IMG/VR virus record: IMGVR_UViG_3300048924_000628
Span: 1 to 34,958 of that record
Direction: 5' to 3' (one strand)
Length of the DNA: 34,958 nt
Source of the DNA: a virus
Shown here in pieces: positions 1 through 8,619 of the stretch. Positions within the stretch are counted from its first letter, which is position 1, and the number at the start of each line of letters is the position of its first letter. Under the pieces are notes generated by a model. It was given only the letters and a program-made list of their open reading frames with translations. It ran no database searches and was not told the DNA's origin. Position numbers and translations under genes: made by a program.

Positions 1-714
1 GTTCCAGAACGCCTTGAAAGGATTTCCAACCTCCTTGTCACGACGGACCATCGCCGCGGCAAAATGAGGAGAGAGGGAGCGAGTTACGTTGCCAGCGCCA
101 AGGTTGACGATGGCCTGCGGGTAACAGGCGACGACGTTGAGCGATGCCGCAAAGTCGGCTGCCCAGGCAGCGGCAAGTTCGCGGGTTGTCACCGGCGTAT
201 CAGCAAACACGAGGCAATCAATAAGCTTGCCAGAGACCGCAGCCGCCGCAGTCGCCACGGGGTTGGCCACGTTGCCGATGCGCTTGGTCATGTATCCTGG
301 CGAAAGGATGCAGCCGGGCTCGAGGCCCAGTTCGGCCTTTGCGTCAAGGAACGACCAGACGCCCGTCTTAGCTCCTGCAGATCCGACGATCGAATTTGTT
401 TCAGCTTCCAGCTTGGCATCGACGTCGGTCAGTACAGAATGCTGAGAGCGGTAAAAGACGACATCGGTAATGATGCCCTCGGAATTGATCTGCGAGATGG
501 TGTCCTGGGCAACGCCGGCGCCAAGCTTCGCGATCTGCGCTGGATCATCCGTGGAGATCTTTGTCAGCTCGCCGATGGGGAAAGCGGTGTTGTCCGCTGC
601 CGGCGCCGGAAGCGCGATCGCGACGACCGTGCTGTCGCGGGTATCGATCTTCGCGACAGTGGCGCGAAGGTCTGAAAAGACGCGAACGCCGACAAAGTCC
701 GTGGTCCCAGCCAT
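1..714 (-). CDS. Contractile tail sheath protein, N-terminal part (runs off the left edge)
   Basis: This gene opens at an ATG ending at base 714 and stays open for 238 codons to the window edge, so its C-terminus is missing. The protein begins MAGTTDFVGVRV and contains a sheath-like stretch with an LSPGYMT segment, a conserved-looking WAADFAASLNVVACYPQ region and an SPHFAAAMVRRDKEVGNPFKAFWN segment, which resemble the FI/gpL sheath family of contractile-tailed phages. The sheath polymerises around the tail tube and contracts at infection. An AGGGGC motif lies about 9 bases upstream of the start. It follows a 109-base gap holding a 12-bp-arm palindrome, so it probably begins a new transcription unit. 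It comes after the baseplate and fibre genes, as in phage P2 rather than Mu. Family recognition is by eye. Confidence 0.85.
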   Translation of the reverse strand, partial: MAGTTDFVGVRVFSDLRATVAKIDTRDSTVVAIALPAPAADNTAFPIGELTKISTDDPAQIAKLGAGVAQDTISQINSEGIITDVVFYRSQHSVLTDVDAKLEAETNSIVGSAGAKTGVWSFLDAKAELGLEPGCILSPGYMTKRIGNVANPVATAAAAVSGKLIDCLVFADTPVTTRELAAAWAADFAASLNVVACYPQAIVNLGAGNVTRSLSPHFAAAMVRRDKEVGNPFKAFWN

Positions 715-776
715 AAATAGTGCCCCTGAAGGTGTGTCTGTTTTCAGGGTCGACCTTACGCGCGCGCGCAAAGAGA

Positions 777-802
777 AAGGGGCTGACAGATGTCAGCCCC
801 TT
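777..802. promoter_or_regulatory. Late-operon palindrome A (before tail sheath gene)
   Basis: A perfect inverted repeat: AAGGGGCTGACA, 2-base centre GA, TGTCAGCCCCTT. Its core matches sites at 12440 and 21083. It ends 62 bases before the sheath start. I infer a binding site for the Mor-family activator at a late promoter. On the minus strand it is followed by TTTCTCTTT, so this copy could also act as a terminator for the fibre operon. Confidence 0.6.
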
Positions 803-823
803 GGTTTTGGCAAGATCGGCAGA

Positions 824-1351
824 TTAACCGCGCGTTTGAAAGCGCTGTGGTGACAGCTGTACGGCGAAAGCCGCATCCACCTCGGCCGTGGTCGAGATCG
901 AGCCGTCGCCGATCGCGGCCAACACGTCGGCCTCGATCGAGAAGCAGTCATTCACGTGGTCTAGAACCGCGTCGCTGGCATGGATTATGGTTGCGGCATC
1001 CAGCGTGATGAAACTGCCGTCCGGGCATTTCCACTGGGCGGTAAAGGCGGGGTCTTTGTCCGCCTTCATGCGTGCGCCGGAGATCATGATCTTCGACCGG
1101 TCGTCAGTTGCGACATCGAGGCCGCCGACGACAATCCCGCCGACCTCACGCTCCCAACGCTTGGTTGCCGTGTAGGCATTGAGATCGATTGCTGACGGCA
1201 CATACGGCGGGATCGTGTTTCCCTCCGCTTCCCATTTCGCAATCATTTGGCGATGGCTGTTCCCCATATCGTCGGGGACCAGTGTTTCTCTTACATCATT
1301 GTCAAGCATCGCGCGGATCATTCCGCTTTCGGTGTAGCCTATGACCTCCAT
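824..1351 (-). CDS. DUF4376-domain protein, probable tail fibre-associated protein
   Basis: A 175-residue protein beginning MEVIGYTESGMIRAML. The second half reads like DUF4376: WEREVGGIVVGGLDVATDDRSKIMISGARM, a DPAFTAQWKCPDGSFITLDAATI stretch, then HVNDCFSIEADVLAAI. This domain is common in phage proteins encoded next to tail fibres, where it is often annotated as a fibre assembly or fibre tip component. Here it starts one base after the fibre stop codon, in the position of P2 gene G (fibre assembly), which supports a role in fibre maturation or attachment. The biochemical role of the domain is not established as far as I know. A TGACAGCTGT string near its 3' end resembles the late-operon palindrome. 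Confidence 0.75.
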   Translation of the reverse strand: MEVIGYTESGMIRAMLDNDVRETLVPDDMGNSHRQMIAKWEAEGNTIPPYVPSAIDLNAYTATKRWEREVGGIVVGGLDVATDDRSKIMISGARMKADKDPAFTAQWKCPDGSFITLDAATIIHASDAVLDHVNDCFSIEADVLAAIGDGSISTTAEVDAAFAVQLSPQRFQTRG

Positions 1352-1352
1352 G

Positions 1353-2771
1353 TCAAATCTCCGCTTGAGCTAGGGCTTCGTAAAGCAAATATACGGCTCC
1401 CGTCGTAGAAAGGGCTTGAATGCCTATTTCAAAGTGCCGCTCACTGACGGAAAACACGGTGTCGTAGCCATTGCCGCTGAGATACGTAAGACTCGGTGTC
1501 CCTCTCATCGGTGGGGAGATCGGCCCTCCAATGCTGAAGTTGAAACCTTGCTGCCCATAGCCACGAGTTGCGGCATATATCTTGCGGCAGAACCGCTGAC
1601 ACAGGTTCAACTCTTCTTGATATTTGCGGGCAAAATACTGTGCGTTTCCGAGACCTGGGACAACCTCAACGTCACGAATAAGCCAGCCACCGGTGTTTGA
1701 ACATCCTTGCGCAAAAAATTCGAGGTAAGAGCCAAGCTGCGTAATCCCGGCTGGGAGATCAAACGTGATATGCTTTCTATCAGCCAACGTCGGGTTTGAA
1801 GCAGCAGTAATTGTTTGCGTCATCCGAGTGGTGATGTTCACAAACCCGCTTTCACCATCAACAGTCATAAACCGCACTATCAGATCACCGGGGGTGCCTG
1901 TCTTTTGGCAATCAAAAGAAACCGTTACCCGACCGTCAGGGTTGTACTCAGGGAGGAGCTTCCTGAATTCAATGGTCTCAAACTTTTGGTAAAAGTTGAT
2001 ATTGATCAACGATGCCGTATTGCCGTTTATTTGCGCGCGGTAACGCCCACCAGCAAGATCTCGGCTGCAAGCTGCAGTAGCTCCCGAGAGATACCATCGG
2101 TCAAAGCAGTAACCGCTACCGACATAGACGACGCCACCCCTTTGGTTGACAGAGAAATCGCCGTTTATGACGATGCTTCTATCGGCTCCAACTGCCTGCG
2201 CGCCGATGTTGGCGATGGCCTGGCCCTTCTCGGAAGCGCTGAAATTCTGTGATGCGTCGACCTGAACCCGCTTTGCAAGAGCGCTCGCCTGCGGCGTGCT
2301 GACTGGCTTGTCTGAGTCCTTGGTGTTGTCGACATTGCCAAGTCCGACGTCGGCCTTTTCAAGCGTAACGTCTTCGGAGAGTTCCTTGCCGGCAACCTTG
2401 CGACTATTTGGAACTCGAGCAGCCAACCCAGAGGCCAAAGCCGCCGCAGTGGCATAGTATGCCGGCAGCTGCCCGCCGAGCTTAGCCGAGTTCGGCGAGA
2501 TACCGTCGATAATGATCTTGTCGATCTGATCCTGCGCGAGGTCGATCGACACCTGAAGGTTGGCGATCTGCGGCGCAACGTTCGCCTGAATGTAATCAAG
2601 CGACGCCTGGATGCCCTCCTGCTGGAGCAGCTCGAAGGACGCTTCCAACCCTTCGCGGGCATCGAGACGTTCCGCGATATCACCAAAGACGGTATTCCAC
2701 AGGTCCCGATCGAAGGTCGTTTTCGGCCAAGATGGCAGCTGGTAGCGGTCAGAGCGGGTTGGCGTAGTCAA
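1353..2771 (-). CDS. Putative tail fibre protein (receptor-binding)
   Basis: A 472-residue protein. The N-terminal 70 residues look helical and probably attach to the virion. Residues about 95-109 carry a SAKLGGQLPAYYATA motif, and about 138-160 carry LEKADVGLGNVDNTKDSDKP, a motif typical of phage fibre shafts of the Phage_fiber_2 kind. The C-terminal half (from about residue 200, VINGDFSVNQRGG) looks like a beta-rich carbohydrate or receptor-binding head. The frame opens with TTG at 2771 and has no in-frame ATG for a long distance, so TTG is the likely start; it lies 23 bases inside the end of the upstream 66-residue gene, suggesting coupled translation. The host range determinant is expected to be the C-terminal region. 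The exact fold is unknown. Confidence 0.8.
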   Translation of the reverse strand: MTTPTRSDRYQLPSWPKTTFDRDLWNTVFGDIAERLDAREGLEASFELLQQEGIQASLDYIQANVAPQIANLQVSIDLAQDQIDKIIIDGISPNSAKLGGQLPAYYATAAALASGLAARVPNSRKVAGKELSEDVTLEKADVGLGNVDNTKDSDKPVSTPQASALAKRVQVDASQNFSASEKGQAIANIGAQAVGADRSIVINGDFSVNQRGGVVYVGSGYCFDRWYLSGATAACSRDLAGGRYRAQINGNTASLININFYQKFETIEFRKLLPEYNPDGRVTVSFDCQKTGTPGDLIVRFMTVDGESGFVNITTRMTQTITAASNPTLADRKHITFDLPAGITQLGSYLEFFAQGCSNTGGWLIRDVEVVPGLGNAQYFARKYQEELNLCQRFCRKIYAATRGYGQQGFNFSIGGPISPPMRGTPSLTYLSGNGYDTVFSVSERHFEIGIQALSTTGAVYLLYEALAQAEI

Positions 2772-2949
2772 TGGCTTCCTCCCCGTCCTGGTCGACTATG
2801 GCCTTGATCATGGATCCGGCCATCGTGATTTCGTTCAAGGGGCGGTAGGTGAACGCCCCCAGCTTTACGCTCCGCGCCAGACGCACGTCGTAGGTCTTCT
2901 CGTTTTCAATGAGGGCCAAGGAGAAGCCTTTTTCCTGTTCCGTCGTCAT
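2749..2949 (-). CDS. Small hypothetical tail-region protein
   Basis: A 66-residue protein beginning MTTEQEKGFSLALIENEKTY, with no cysteines and no membrane segment. The frame is open further upstream, but that part lies inside the preceding large gene, and the ATG at 2949 falls 5 bases after its stop (2957), so I chose this start. The sequence (YDVRLARSVKLGAFTYRPLNEITMAG) suggests a compact beta-rich domain. It sits between two fibre-type genes and its end overlaps the fibre gene start, so it is probably a minor tail or fibre-attachment component. I do not recognise the family. Confidence 0.65.
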   Translation of the reverse strand: MTTEQEKGFSLALIENEKTYDVRLARSVKLGAFTYRPLNEITMAGSMIKAIVDQDGEEAIDYANPL

Positions 2950-2956
2950 AGGGACC

Positions 2957-5221
2957 TCAAAGCGCTGAGATGAACACGTCCTGCACAAACGGCACGGACA
3001 CGACATTGTTGGTGTTGGCCGCCATCTTGATGCGGACCGCAGTCGTGGCCGCACCGAGGACATAGGTCGACAGGTACGTGCGTCGCGTCGGCCGCAGTGG
3101 ATCGATGGTGACCTGTGTGGTGGTTGGGGCGACGGTTGTAGCACCCACCATGATCGACGGTGTGAAGGTATGCCGGGCCGTATCGAAGGCATCGACAGTG
3201 ATTTGCGTCACGATCGAAGTGGTCGAAACACCAAAGGCGAAACTCTTGGTCACCCCAACCATGTTTGCACGGTTGCGCGAGGCACGCGACACGGCCTTGT
3301 CATCAAGCTGGATCATCGGCTGCAGATCGGCGGTGCCCATCATTACCATGCGCAGCTCGACGGATGCCGGCAGGCCGACAAGCGGATTGGTTGCCGGATC
3401 GCCGTCGTCGAGTTCAACCCAAAGATCGGTACCGGCTGGACGGATTTCCCATGCGAGCTGGCAGCCACCCGGCACCCAGCCGGCATAAAGCATGTCGATC
3501 TGGGTCATACCGTCCGCAAGATTGAGCGCCTGCATCGGGATGACCGTTCGGGGGCTGCGATAGCGAGCAGCATTGAGGCGGAAGCAGATGTCTGTTTCCG
3601 TCGATCCTTGCGCGAACGCACCATCTGTCGTGATGAACTGGGTGCCGCCAGTGTACTTGTTCGCACCCGAGACATAGAGCGCATGCGCACCCGTCGTGAT
3701 GGTGACGATCGCATACCGCTTGCCGCTCTCCAGCAGCGTGATCGGCATCACGCACTTGTTCCAGCCGACGACCAGATTGCCGTGCGGCAGGATACCCTGC
3801 GCCAGAACAGCGTCAAATTTCGGCGTGCCGGCATTCGTGGTCTCGACCACAAAGACATGTACATCACCATCGGCGCCGACACGAGCGAATGCCAGATCGA
3901 TGCTGGTCAACTGCATCGGCTGCGCGACAAGGAAGGACTGACCGTAGATCGAGCCGTTCACGCCGACCTCTTCGGTGACATAGTCCCAATAAGGGTCGGC
4001 ATAGATTTCGTACCGGATCTGACGGACGCCATAGGTCTGATGACCAGGACCATTGTTTGTGTCCTGATAGACGACTTCGAAGGTCTCGCCGCCGACGTTC
4101 AGCATCTGGCCGGCACGCGCGTCACCTCCCAGACCCGCCCAGCCTGCGGCGTTTTCGCAAGCCCACTGGGTCGGCCCATAGGTCATGCGAATACGCGAGA
4201 CTTCCTTGCGAACCAGCGTTGTTTCCGTGTGGACCAGCTGCGAAATGTTGAGCGTGGCATCCATCGAGGTGTTGGCAATCCGCGTTACCTCATCAAATGC
4301 CGGCACCATACGGCGGCCACGAAAGGCAACCTTCGGATCATCTTCTGCCAGCACCTCAAGCCGGGTCTGGTTGGTCGCAGCAAAGCCGAAACGCACACCT
4401 TCCTCGATACGGGCAAGCCAATCGACATGGGCGTTATCCCACTGGGTCATAACGAGGCCCTGGTCGTAGACATAGGCACGAGCCTCGTCAGGAAGCTCAA
4501 TCTTCAGACGAGCCGCACCGATATCTCGTTGCATCTGTCGAATGATCACCGGGCGCGGGATTTCATCGAGCTTGCCCCAGATGTTGACGATCTGGGTTTC
4601 GATCGTTTCCGTGCGCAGGAACAGGCCGCTGAGATCGACCTCGAGCGAGGTTACCCGTCCTTCGACCTCGTAAAGAGTCTTCACACGGCTGTCGTTACCA
4701 GGCTCGATCGCCTCGATGCCTGAAGAAGTCAGCAGCACAAAGGCAATACAGGCATCGGTTGGGGCGACGACGGGCTTGGTCGGAACGGGATTGGCTTCGC
4801 CGGCCTGGACGATCATTGAGACTTTGCGATTGATCGTCTTCGGCGTCGTGCGCTGGACGATGACGCTGGTTTCCGGATCCTCTGAAGTTTCGAACGGCCG
4901 GTTCGCGCTTTCGGCGACCTCCTCGCCACGAAGCAGGATGGCTACCCAGCGCTGGTCGGAAGCGGCGGCAGGGATCCGCACCTGCAGGTTCAGGTCGATC
5001 GGAGCGGCCTGTTCATAGACAATCTCGCCAGCGACATACCGACCAGCAGATACGGTTATTTCCTGCGCCGATTTCTGGGCTACAGTGAAGGCCGCCCAGT
5101 GCGCCGGGTAGCCAATGGCATCGAGCCAAACCTTGTCGGTGGCTTCCTGACCGTAGAGGCCGATATTTTCGAAATCGCCATGATCAGCAATCTCCGCATC
5201 AGAAAAAGCAACGCGCTTCAT
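2957..5221 (-). CDS. Large tail protein, DUF4815-like
   Basis: A 754-residue protein beginning MKRVAFSDAEIADHGDFENI. The N-terminal half (YPAHWAAFTVAQKSAQEITVSAGRYVAGEIVYEQ and the following region with KTLYEVEGRVTSLEVDL, residues about 180-200) resembles DUF4815 proteins that occur in alphaproteobacterial phage tail operons. The middle holds repeats rich in beta structure, with an MQLTSIDLAFARVGADGDVHVFV stretch like jelly-roll or carbohydrate-binding modules. It lies directly after tail protein I, where P2 encodes fibre gene H, so a role in the baseplate-to-fibre region or host attachment is likely. Length is unusual for a P2 H homologue. I infer the location from context; the molecular activity is unknown. 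Confidence 0.65.
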   Translation of the reverse strand: MKRVAFSDAEIADHGDFENIGLYGQEATDKVWLDAIGYPAHWAAFTVAQKSAQEITVSAGRYVAGEIVYEQAAPIDLNLQVRIPAAASDQRWVAILLRGEEVAESANRPFETSEDPETSVIVQRTTPKTINRKVSMIVQAGEANPVPTKPVVAPTDACIAFVLLTSSGIEAIEPGNDSRVKTLYEVEGRVTSLEVDLSGLFLRTETIETQIVNIWGKLDEIPRPVIIRQMQRDIGAARLKIELPDEARAYVYDQGLVMTQWDNAHVDWLARIEEGVRFGFAATNQTRLEVLAEDDPKVAFRGRRMVPAFDEVTRIANTSMDATLNISQLVHTETTLVRKEVSRIRMTYGPTQWACENAAGWAGLGGDARAGQMLNVGGETFEVVYQDTNNGPGHQTYGVRQIRYEIYADPYWDYVTEEVGVNGSIYGQSFLVAQPMQLTSIDLAFARVGADGDVHVFVVETTNAGTPKFDAVLAQGILPHGNLVVGWNKCVMPITLLESGKRYAIVTITTGAHALYVSGANKYTGGTQFITTDGAFAQGSTETDICFRLNAARYRSPRTVIPMQALNLADGMTQIDMLYAGWVPGGCQLAWEIRPAGTDLWVELDDGDPATNPLVGLPASVELRMVMMGTADLQPMIQLDDKAVSRASRNRANMVGVTKSFAFGVSTTSIVTQITVDAFDTARHTFTPSIMVGATTVAPTTTQVTIDPLRPTRRTYLSTYVLGAATTAVRIKMAANTNNVVSVPFVQDVFISAL

Positions 5222-5230
5222 GATCTCTCC

Positions 5231-5899
5231 TTAGTCGAGGCATCTGCGGTCCATCCAGCCAGCGACGGCGTGACTGCCGTCGATCAGGATGCCGTCTTGA
5301 ATTGTGATGGGGCGTCGCCACGCGAACGTGATCGAATATTGTGTGTCCGGAACCTTCGCGATCGATAGCGCGCGCTTGGCGCGGCGTAGCGGCTCCAGAT
5401 CGACAGGACGAAGAGCTCCGCGACCGAAGCTTGAACGACCAATCTGAAACCGGCCTGCCGGCGCTTGGAGCCTCACGCGCACCAGGTAGTGTGCGGTGAA
5501 TGGCAAATGGTTGATTGGGGTACGCCCGAGAACCGCACGGCCAAACGTGAAGCGAGCGGGATGCGAGACCACATCGATGATCTCGGCATCGACGAAATCG
5601 AGGTACCTCTGGGCGCCAGCGCGCATGCCCTTCAGCTCGCCGATCGGCGACGCAGGATAAAGCACCGATACACCCGCCGCCTGCGCGATCATCTCGCGTT
5701 TGCGGTTTTCTGACCAATCTTCGAACCACAAGTCGACCGAATGATGCGCGCCCAGCCAAGGAAGGAAACGGGCTTCTGTCCGATAAGGGTCGAGCAACTG
5801 CGCGTATGGCACCGGCAAGCCATCCGACATGCCAGCAGATGCGGCCGCTTCGAAAGGTGGCGTAACGGTCGCTGGAAGGAGACGTGCGACTGCGCTCAT
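5231..5899 (-). CDS. I: Phage tail protein I (baseplate wedge)
   Basis: A 222-residue protein of the P2 gpI family. Residues about 33-65 contain the characteristic region with a PYAQLLDPYRTEARFLPWLG segment and the following SVDLWFEDWSENRKREMI helix. In P2-like phages gpI joins gpJ and gpW in the baseplate wedges. The ATG overlaps the gpJ stop codon in an ATGA arrangement (5896..5899), so translation is coupled. The C-terminal third, from about residue 150 (QAPAGRFQIGRSSFGRGALRPV), extends past the core and is probably variable. It is followed 9 bases later by the DUF4815-like gene. Confidence 0.88.
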   Translation of the reverse strand: MSAVARLLPATVTPPFEAAASAGMSDGLPVPYAQLLDPYRTEARFLPWLGAHHSVDLWFEDWSENRKREMIAQAAGVSVLYPASPIGELKGMRAGAQRYLDFVDAEIIDVVSHPARFTFGRAVLGRTPINHLPFTAHYLVRVRLQAPAGRFQIGRSSFGRGALRPVDLEPLRRAKRALSIAKVPDTQYSITFAWRRPITIQDGILIDGSHAVAGWMDRRCLD

Positions 5900-6840
5900 T
5901 GCGGATCTCCCAGCTCGACGACCGGATCGACGAGGACGGGAACTTTGTACGGAGCTGGTGTGATAACTACGGGCGCCGCGTCGTGGACTTTTGTCACACC
6001 TGGTCCATAGGCAGCGCCTGCCAGTAGTCCTGCTGGTATCTCGCCGCCGATCGCTATCCGCTCGATCGCAGCCGCGCGAACCCGAGCCTCAGCCTCCGAT
6101 CTTATCATCGCTGCAACGGCACCTGCTGCGTGGACTTCCAGGACAAGATGAACGGTGTACTCGACACGCTCGGCCGGCATGACTGAGATAGCGACTGCTT
6201 CCGGGGCACGATTGATGTTCGTAACTGCGGCTCGAACTGCAGACGTCTCGACGGCGGTTGGAAGGCGGCCGAAAGGACCAATGAGCACAACATCAGTATC
6301 ACCGCGACGGCCGTGTACCGCCCGGCCATTGACCCTAGCATGCCACAGTCCACTGCTCCGATCGTCGGACTGGGGCCATGCCGACCAGGCATCGAAAAGA
6401 TATCGACCTGCAGATCCCGCCGAGGGAGCATCGAATGACAACAGGAACCGACGCAGCAATGCTGCATCGCCTTCCATAATCGCTTCGTTATCACTGCCGG
6501 CCGGCACGATAATCTGCCGCTGGACGTTGCGGCCTGCCACGAGATTGTCGAGGTTCCCGGCTGTTGCCCTGGGAGCCAGCAGCGCCATGATCCCGTCATT
6601 AACCCGCTGCCGATCGAGATGCCTCAAAAAAGACCATGCCTGCCCGACGATCACAGCCGGATCAGTTTCCTCCTTGTGAACGTCGAACATCGGAAGGCTT
6701 GGATCGACCAGGCGCTTCGCATCCCAGACAGCAAGGAAACGCGCTACGAACGCCTGAAACAGCGCCTCGTTGTCCAGAAGCTCGATCGCGTCAGGAAACG
6801 GCAAGCGGGAGAGATCGATAGTTTCGGCGACGTAAGTCAT
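5896..6840 (-). CDS. J: Baseplate assembly protein J (gp47 family)
   Basis: A 314-residue protein of the baseplate J/gp47 family, near the P2 gpJ length (about 302). The N-terminus ISLSRLP-type segment (TIDLSRLPFPDAIELLDNEALFQAFVARFLAVWDAKR) is typical. The middle holds the usual LLRRFLLSFDAPSAGSAGRYLFDAWSA stretch, followed by TDVVLIGPFGRLPTAVETSAVRAAV near residues 180-205. It forms the peripheral baseplate wedge with gpW and gpI. It overlaps both neighbours by 4 bases, so V-W-J-I form a tightly coupled operon. Confidence 0.9.
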   Translation of the reverse strand: MTYVAETIDLSRLPFPDAIELLDNEALFQAFVARFLAVWDAKRLVDPSLPMFDVHKEETDPAVIVGQAWSFLRHLDRQRVNDGIMALLAPRATAGNLDNLVAGRNVQRQIIVPAGSDNEAIMEGDAALLRRFLLSFDAPSAGSAGRYLFDAWSAWPQSDDRSSGLWHARVNGRAVHGRRGDTDVVLIGPFGRLPTAVETSAVRAAVTNINRAPEAVAISVMPAERVEYTVHLVLEVHAAGAVAAMIRSEAEARVRAAAIERIAIGGEIPAGLLAGAAYGPGVTKVHDAAPVVITPAPYKVPVLVDPVVELGDPQ

Positions 6841-7238
6841 GCGCCCCCCAGCTGGTTGAGAGGCGTCGTCTTCAGTCCGAGGGGAATGGCAAGGTCATAG
6901 TTGCCGAAGCGACCTTCTGGAAAATAGACGCCGCCATACCGCAAGCCTAACTTGCCGCCTTCGGACAGTGTCACGAGCTGCAGCTGCGTGATTGCATACT
7001 CGTGCTCCCACTTGGCAGCAGAGGCGTAGAGTTCGTTATAGAGAAGCAGTGCAATCGCTGGGGTCAGATCCTCGGACAGCAACGATCGCAAGTCCGAACC
7101 GAAGTCCAATCGCATGACGCGGCTATCGATCCGAGTGCCCCAGATCTTGCCAAGCGACTGCATCAGGTGAGGAATGCCGGTGATGACCTTCCCAGTCCTG
7201 CCGTCGATGCCTGTCCGGTATCGGATTTCGCCTGCCAT
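6837..7238 (-). CDS. W: Baseplate wedge protein W (GPW/gp25 family)
   Basis: A 133-residue protein with the features of the GPW/gp25 family: an RYRTGIDGRTGKVITGIPHLMQSLGKIWGTRIDSRVMRLDFGSDL segment, near the family's normal length (P2 gpW is about 115). The protein is a lysozyme-like fold without enzymatic role and forms part of the baseplate wedge. Its end overlaps gpJ by 4 bases. It is separated from gpV by one small gene, which is not usual in P2. Confidence 0.9.
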   Translation of the reverse strand: MAGEIRYRTGIDGRTGKVITGIPHLMQSLGKIWGTRIDSRVMRLDFGSDLRSLLSEDLTPAIALLLYNELYASAAKWEHEYAITQLQLVTLSEGGKLGLRYGGVYFPEGRFGNYDLAIPLGLKTTPLNQLGGA

Positions 7239-7259
7239 AAATTCCTCTTTGAACGCTGT

Positions 7260-7460
7260 TTAAACGGCCTTCTCGGCCGGCATCGATTGAAGGTGACCTG
7301 CCAAAAGCTCGGCTCGTGCTTCGCTTTCGGTCAGGAGAAGTTCTTGGCCCTTCCGGGCGGTTTTGCCGTTGATGCGACCAGGGGCCAGATCGGTCACTCG
7401 GTAAGGCTGCTTCTCATCAACGCTCGTGTTTGTTTCGGTTTGTTTCGTCTGCTTCGCCAT
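7260..7460 (-). CDS. Small hypothetical protein between gpV and gpW
   Basis: A 66-residue hydrophilic protein beginning MAKQTKQTETNTSVDEKQ. The core YRVTDLAPGRINGKTARKGQELLLTESEARAELLAGHL looks like a short beta-hairpin domain with a terminal helix, a type often seen as small virion-associated proteins in phages. It lies between gpV and gpW, spaced 9 bases after gpV and 21 before gpW, so it is part of the baseplate operon. I do not recognise a named family. It could be a baseplate accessory or chaperone. Confidence 0.65.
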   Translation of the reverse strand: MAKQTKQTETNTSVDEKQPYRVTDLAPGRINGKTARKGQELLLTESEARAELLAGHLQSMPAEKAV

Positions 7461-7469
7461 GGTTGCTCC

Positions 7470-8003
7470 TTAGATCGGCGGGCCTGAGTCGCCTGGTGGT
7501 GCCGAGATATGACCGTGATCATCCCCGACGTTCTTCTCGTTGTGCTTGAAGAAGCCATTCTTCGCCTGAAAGTCGCCGTCCACGGTCACTGGCCCCTTCA
7601 GAAGGATACCGCCGTCGGCGAGAAGTTCGATCCCGCCTTCGCCGCGGTCAAACACCGCGGTATCTGACGACTTGGACGGCGCGGCATTGTCGCGATCGTA
7701 AGTTCCTGGTTCCGCGATCGAGCCTTCACCTACGGTTCCGGATTGTGACACGAGCTTCATCTGCTCGCCGACCTTCGGCTCCGTGTGGATCTTGAGATTG
7801 CCGGCGCTAGCTTCTTGCCAGCGCACCCACGGCGACAGGACATCCTTCCCGCCACTGGTCATGCCGAGTTTCAGGCGCAGAAGGCGCTTCTCCGGGTCGA
7901 CTTCTGCGACCTTCCCAGTGAGCATCATCATGGCAAGGCGGCGCTCGGCCCGCTCGATGCGTGCGTGAAGCCGGCGATTTTCGCGGGCGTAAGGATCAAG
8001 CAT
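7470..8003 (-). CDS. V: Baseplate assembly protein V (central spike)
   Basis: A P2 gpV-type protein of 177 residues from the chosen start. After a basic helix (ENRRLHARIERAERRLAMM) comes the OB-fold region with GKVAEVDPEKRLLRLKLGM, a VLSPWVRWQEASAGNLKIHTEPKVGEQMKLVSQSG segment, and a C-terminal beta-helix ending in KNVGDDHGHISAPPGDSGPPI, the histidine- and glycine-rich tip that often binds metal in spike proteins. The ATG at 8003 is preferred over ATGs at 8009 and 8060, because a GGGGG ribosome-binding motif stands 6 bases upstream and the gene then overlaps the preceding stop by 8 bases. It forms the membrane-piercing spike. Confidence 0.9.
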   Translation of the reverse strand: MLDPYARENRRLHARIERAERRLAMMMLTGKVAEVDPEKRLLRLKLGMTSGGKDVLSPWVRWQEASAGNLKIHTEPKVGEQMKLVSQSGTVGEGSIAEPGTYDRDNAAPSKSSDTAVFDRGEGGIELLADGGILLKGPVTVDGDFQAKNGFFKHNEKNVGDDHGHISAPPGDSGPPI

Positions 8004-8619
8004 CGTCATCCCCCATGACAATCCATGGGCGAATTTTGTCGATCGAGGCTGGGTCACCATAATGAACGGCCGTCAAATCGTTGGAGACCTGACCGATATC
8101 GGCTGGGAAGATTGACGGTGTGAGATCGGCGACGATCTGCGACCAGGTAACGACATAATAGGCCGTTCCCTGTTCGGCATCCTTGATAGTGAAGAACGGT
8201 TTCAGCTCGGCACCCGGCTTTTCCTCGATCGGCAGGACGCCTGTACGGCCCCACAAAGAAACGTTCGGGTCGGCGAGGATCGACAGGACGTGCGATCCGA
8301 TCGCAAGTCCGACCTCTTCCTTTTCGCGACGCTTGCCGGCGATCGCCTTTGCCTCGGCAACCACATACGCCACCCACTCGACGGCAAAGCATGACGCGCC
8401 ATCCATGAGGAACGTTTCACGCACTCGGCTCCAGCCGACGCCGATGCCCGGTGCACGCACCACGGCCTTCTTTACAAGCTCCGAAATATCGACCTTGCCG
8501 GGATGCTTCTCGATCGTGATCCCGGCCAAATGCTGGCGTAGGGTGGCGACGATCGCCGACTGCACCGGTGCGAGCGGGTCATGCTCGAGCATTTGTTCAA
8601 GTGTACGCGGCTCGATCAT
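7996..8619 (-). CDS. Mu gp37-like protein (DUF1834 type)
   Basis: A 207-residue protein beginning MIEPRTLEQMLEHDPLAPVQSAIVATLRQHL. Its place after the gpG homologue and before the tail genes, its length, and the pattern of an N-terminal region followed by FLMDGASCFAVEWVAYVVAEAKAIAGKRREKEEVGLAIGSHVLSIL fit the Mu gp37 family, which is thought to act at head-tail joining or tail completion. The assignment rests on position and overall look rather than a clear motif. It overlaps gpG's stop by 4 bases and its own end overlaps gpV, so translation is coupled throughout. Confidence 0.7.
   Translation of the reverse strand: MIEPRTLEQMLEHDPLAPVQSAIVATLRQHLAGITIEKHPGKVDISELVKKAVVRAPGIGVGWSRVRETFLMDGASCFAVEWVAYVVAEAKAIAGKRREKEEVGLAIGSHVLSILADPNVSLWGRTGVLPIEEKPGAELKPFFTIKDAEQGTAYYVVTWSQIVADLTPSIFPADIGQVSNDLTAVHYGDPASIDKIRPWIVMGDDDA

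Noticed and set aside
3170-4723. Long + strand open frame (517 codons)
   Set aside because: It lies fully antisense to the DUF4815-like gene and has no domain-like sequence; such frames arise from the GC-rich codon pattern.
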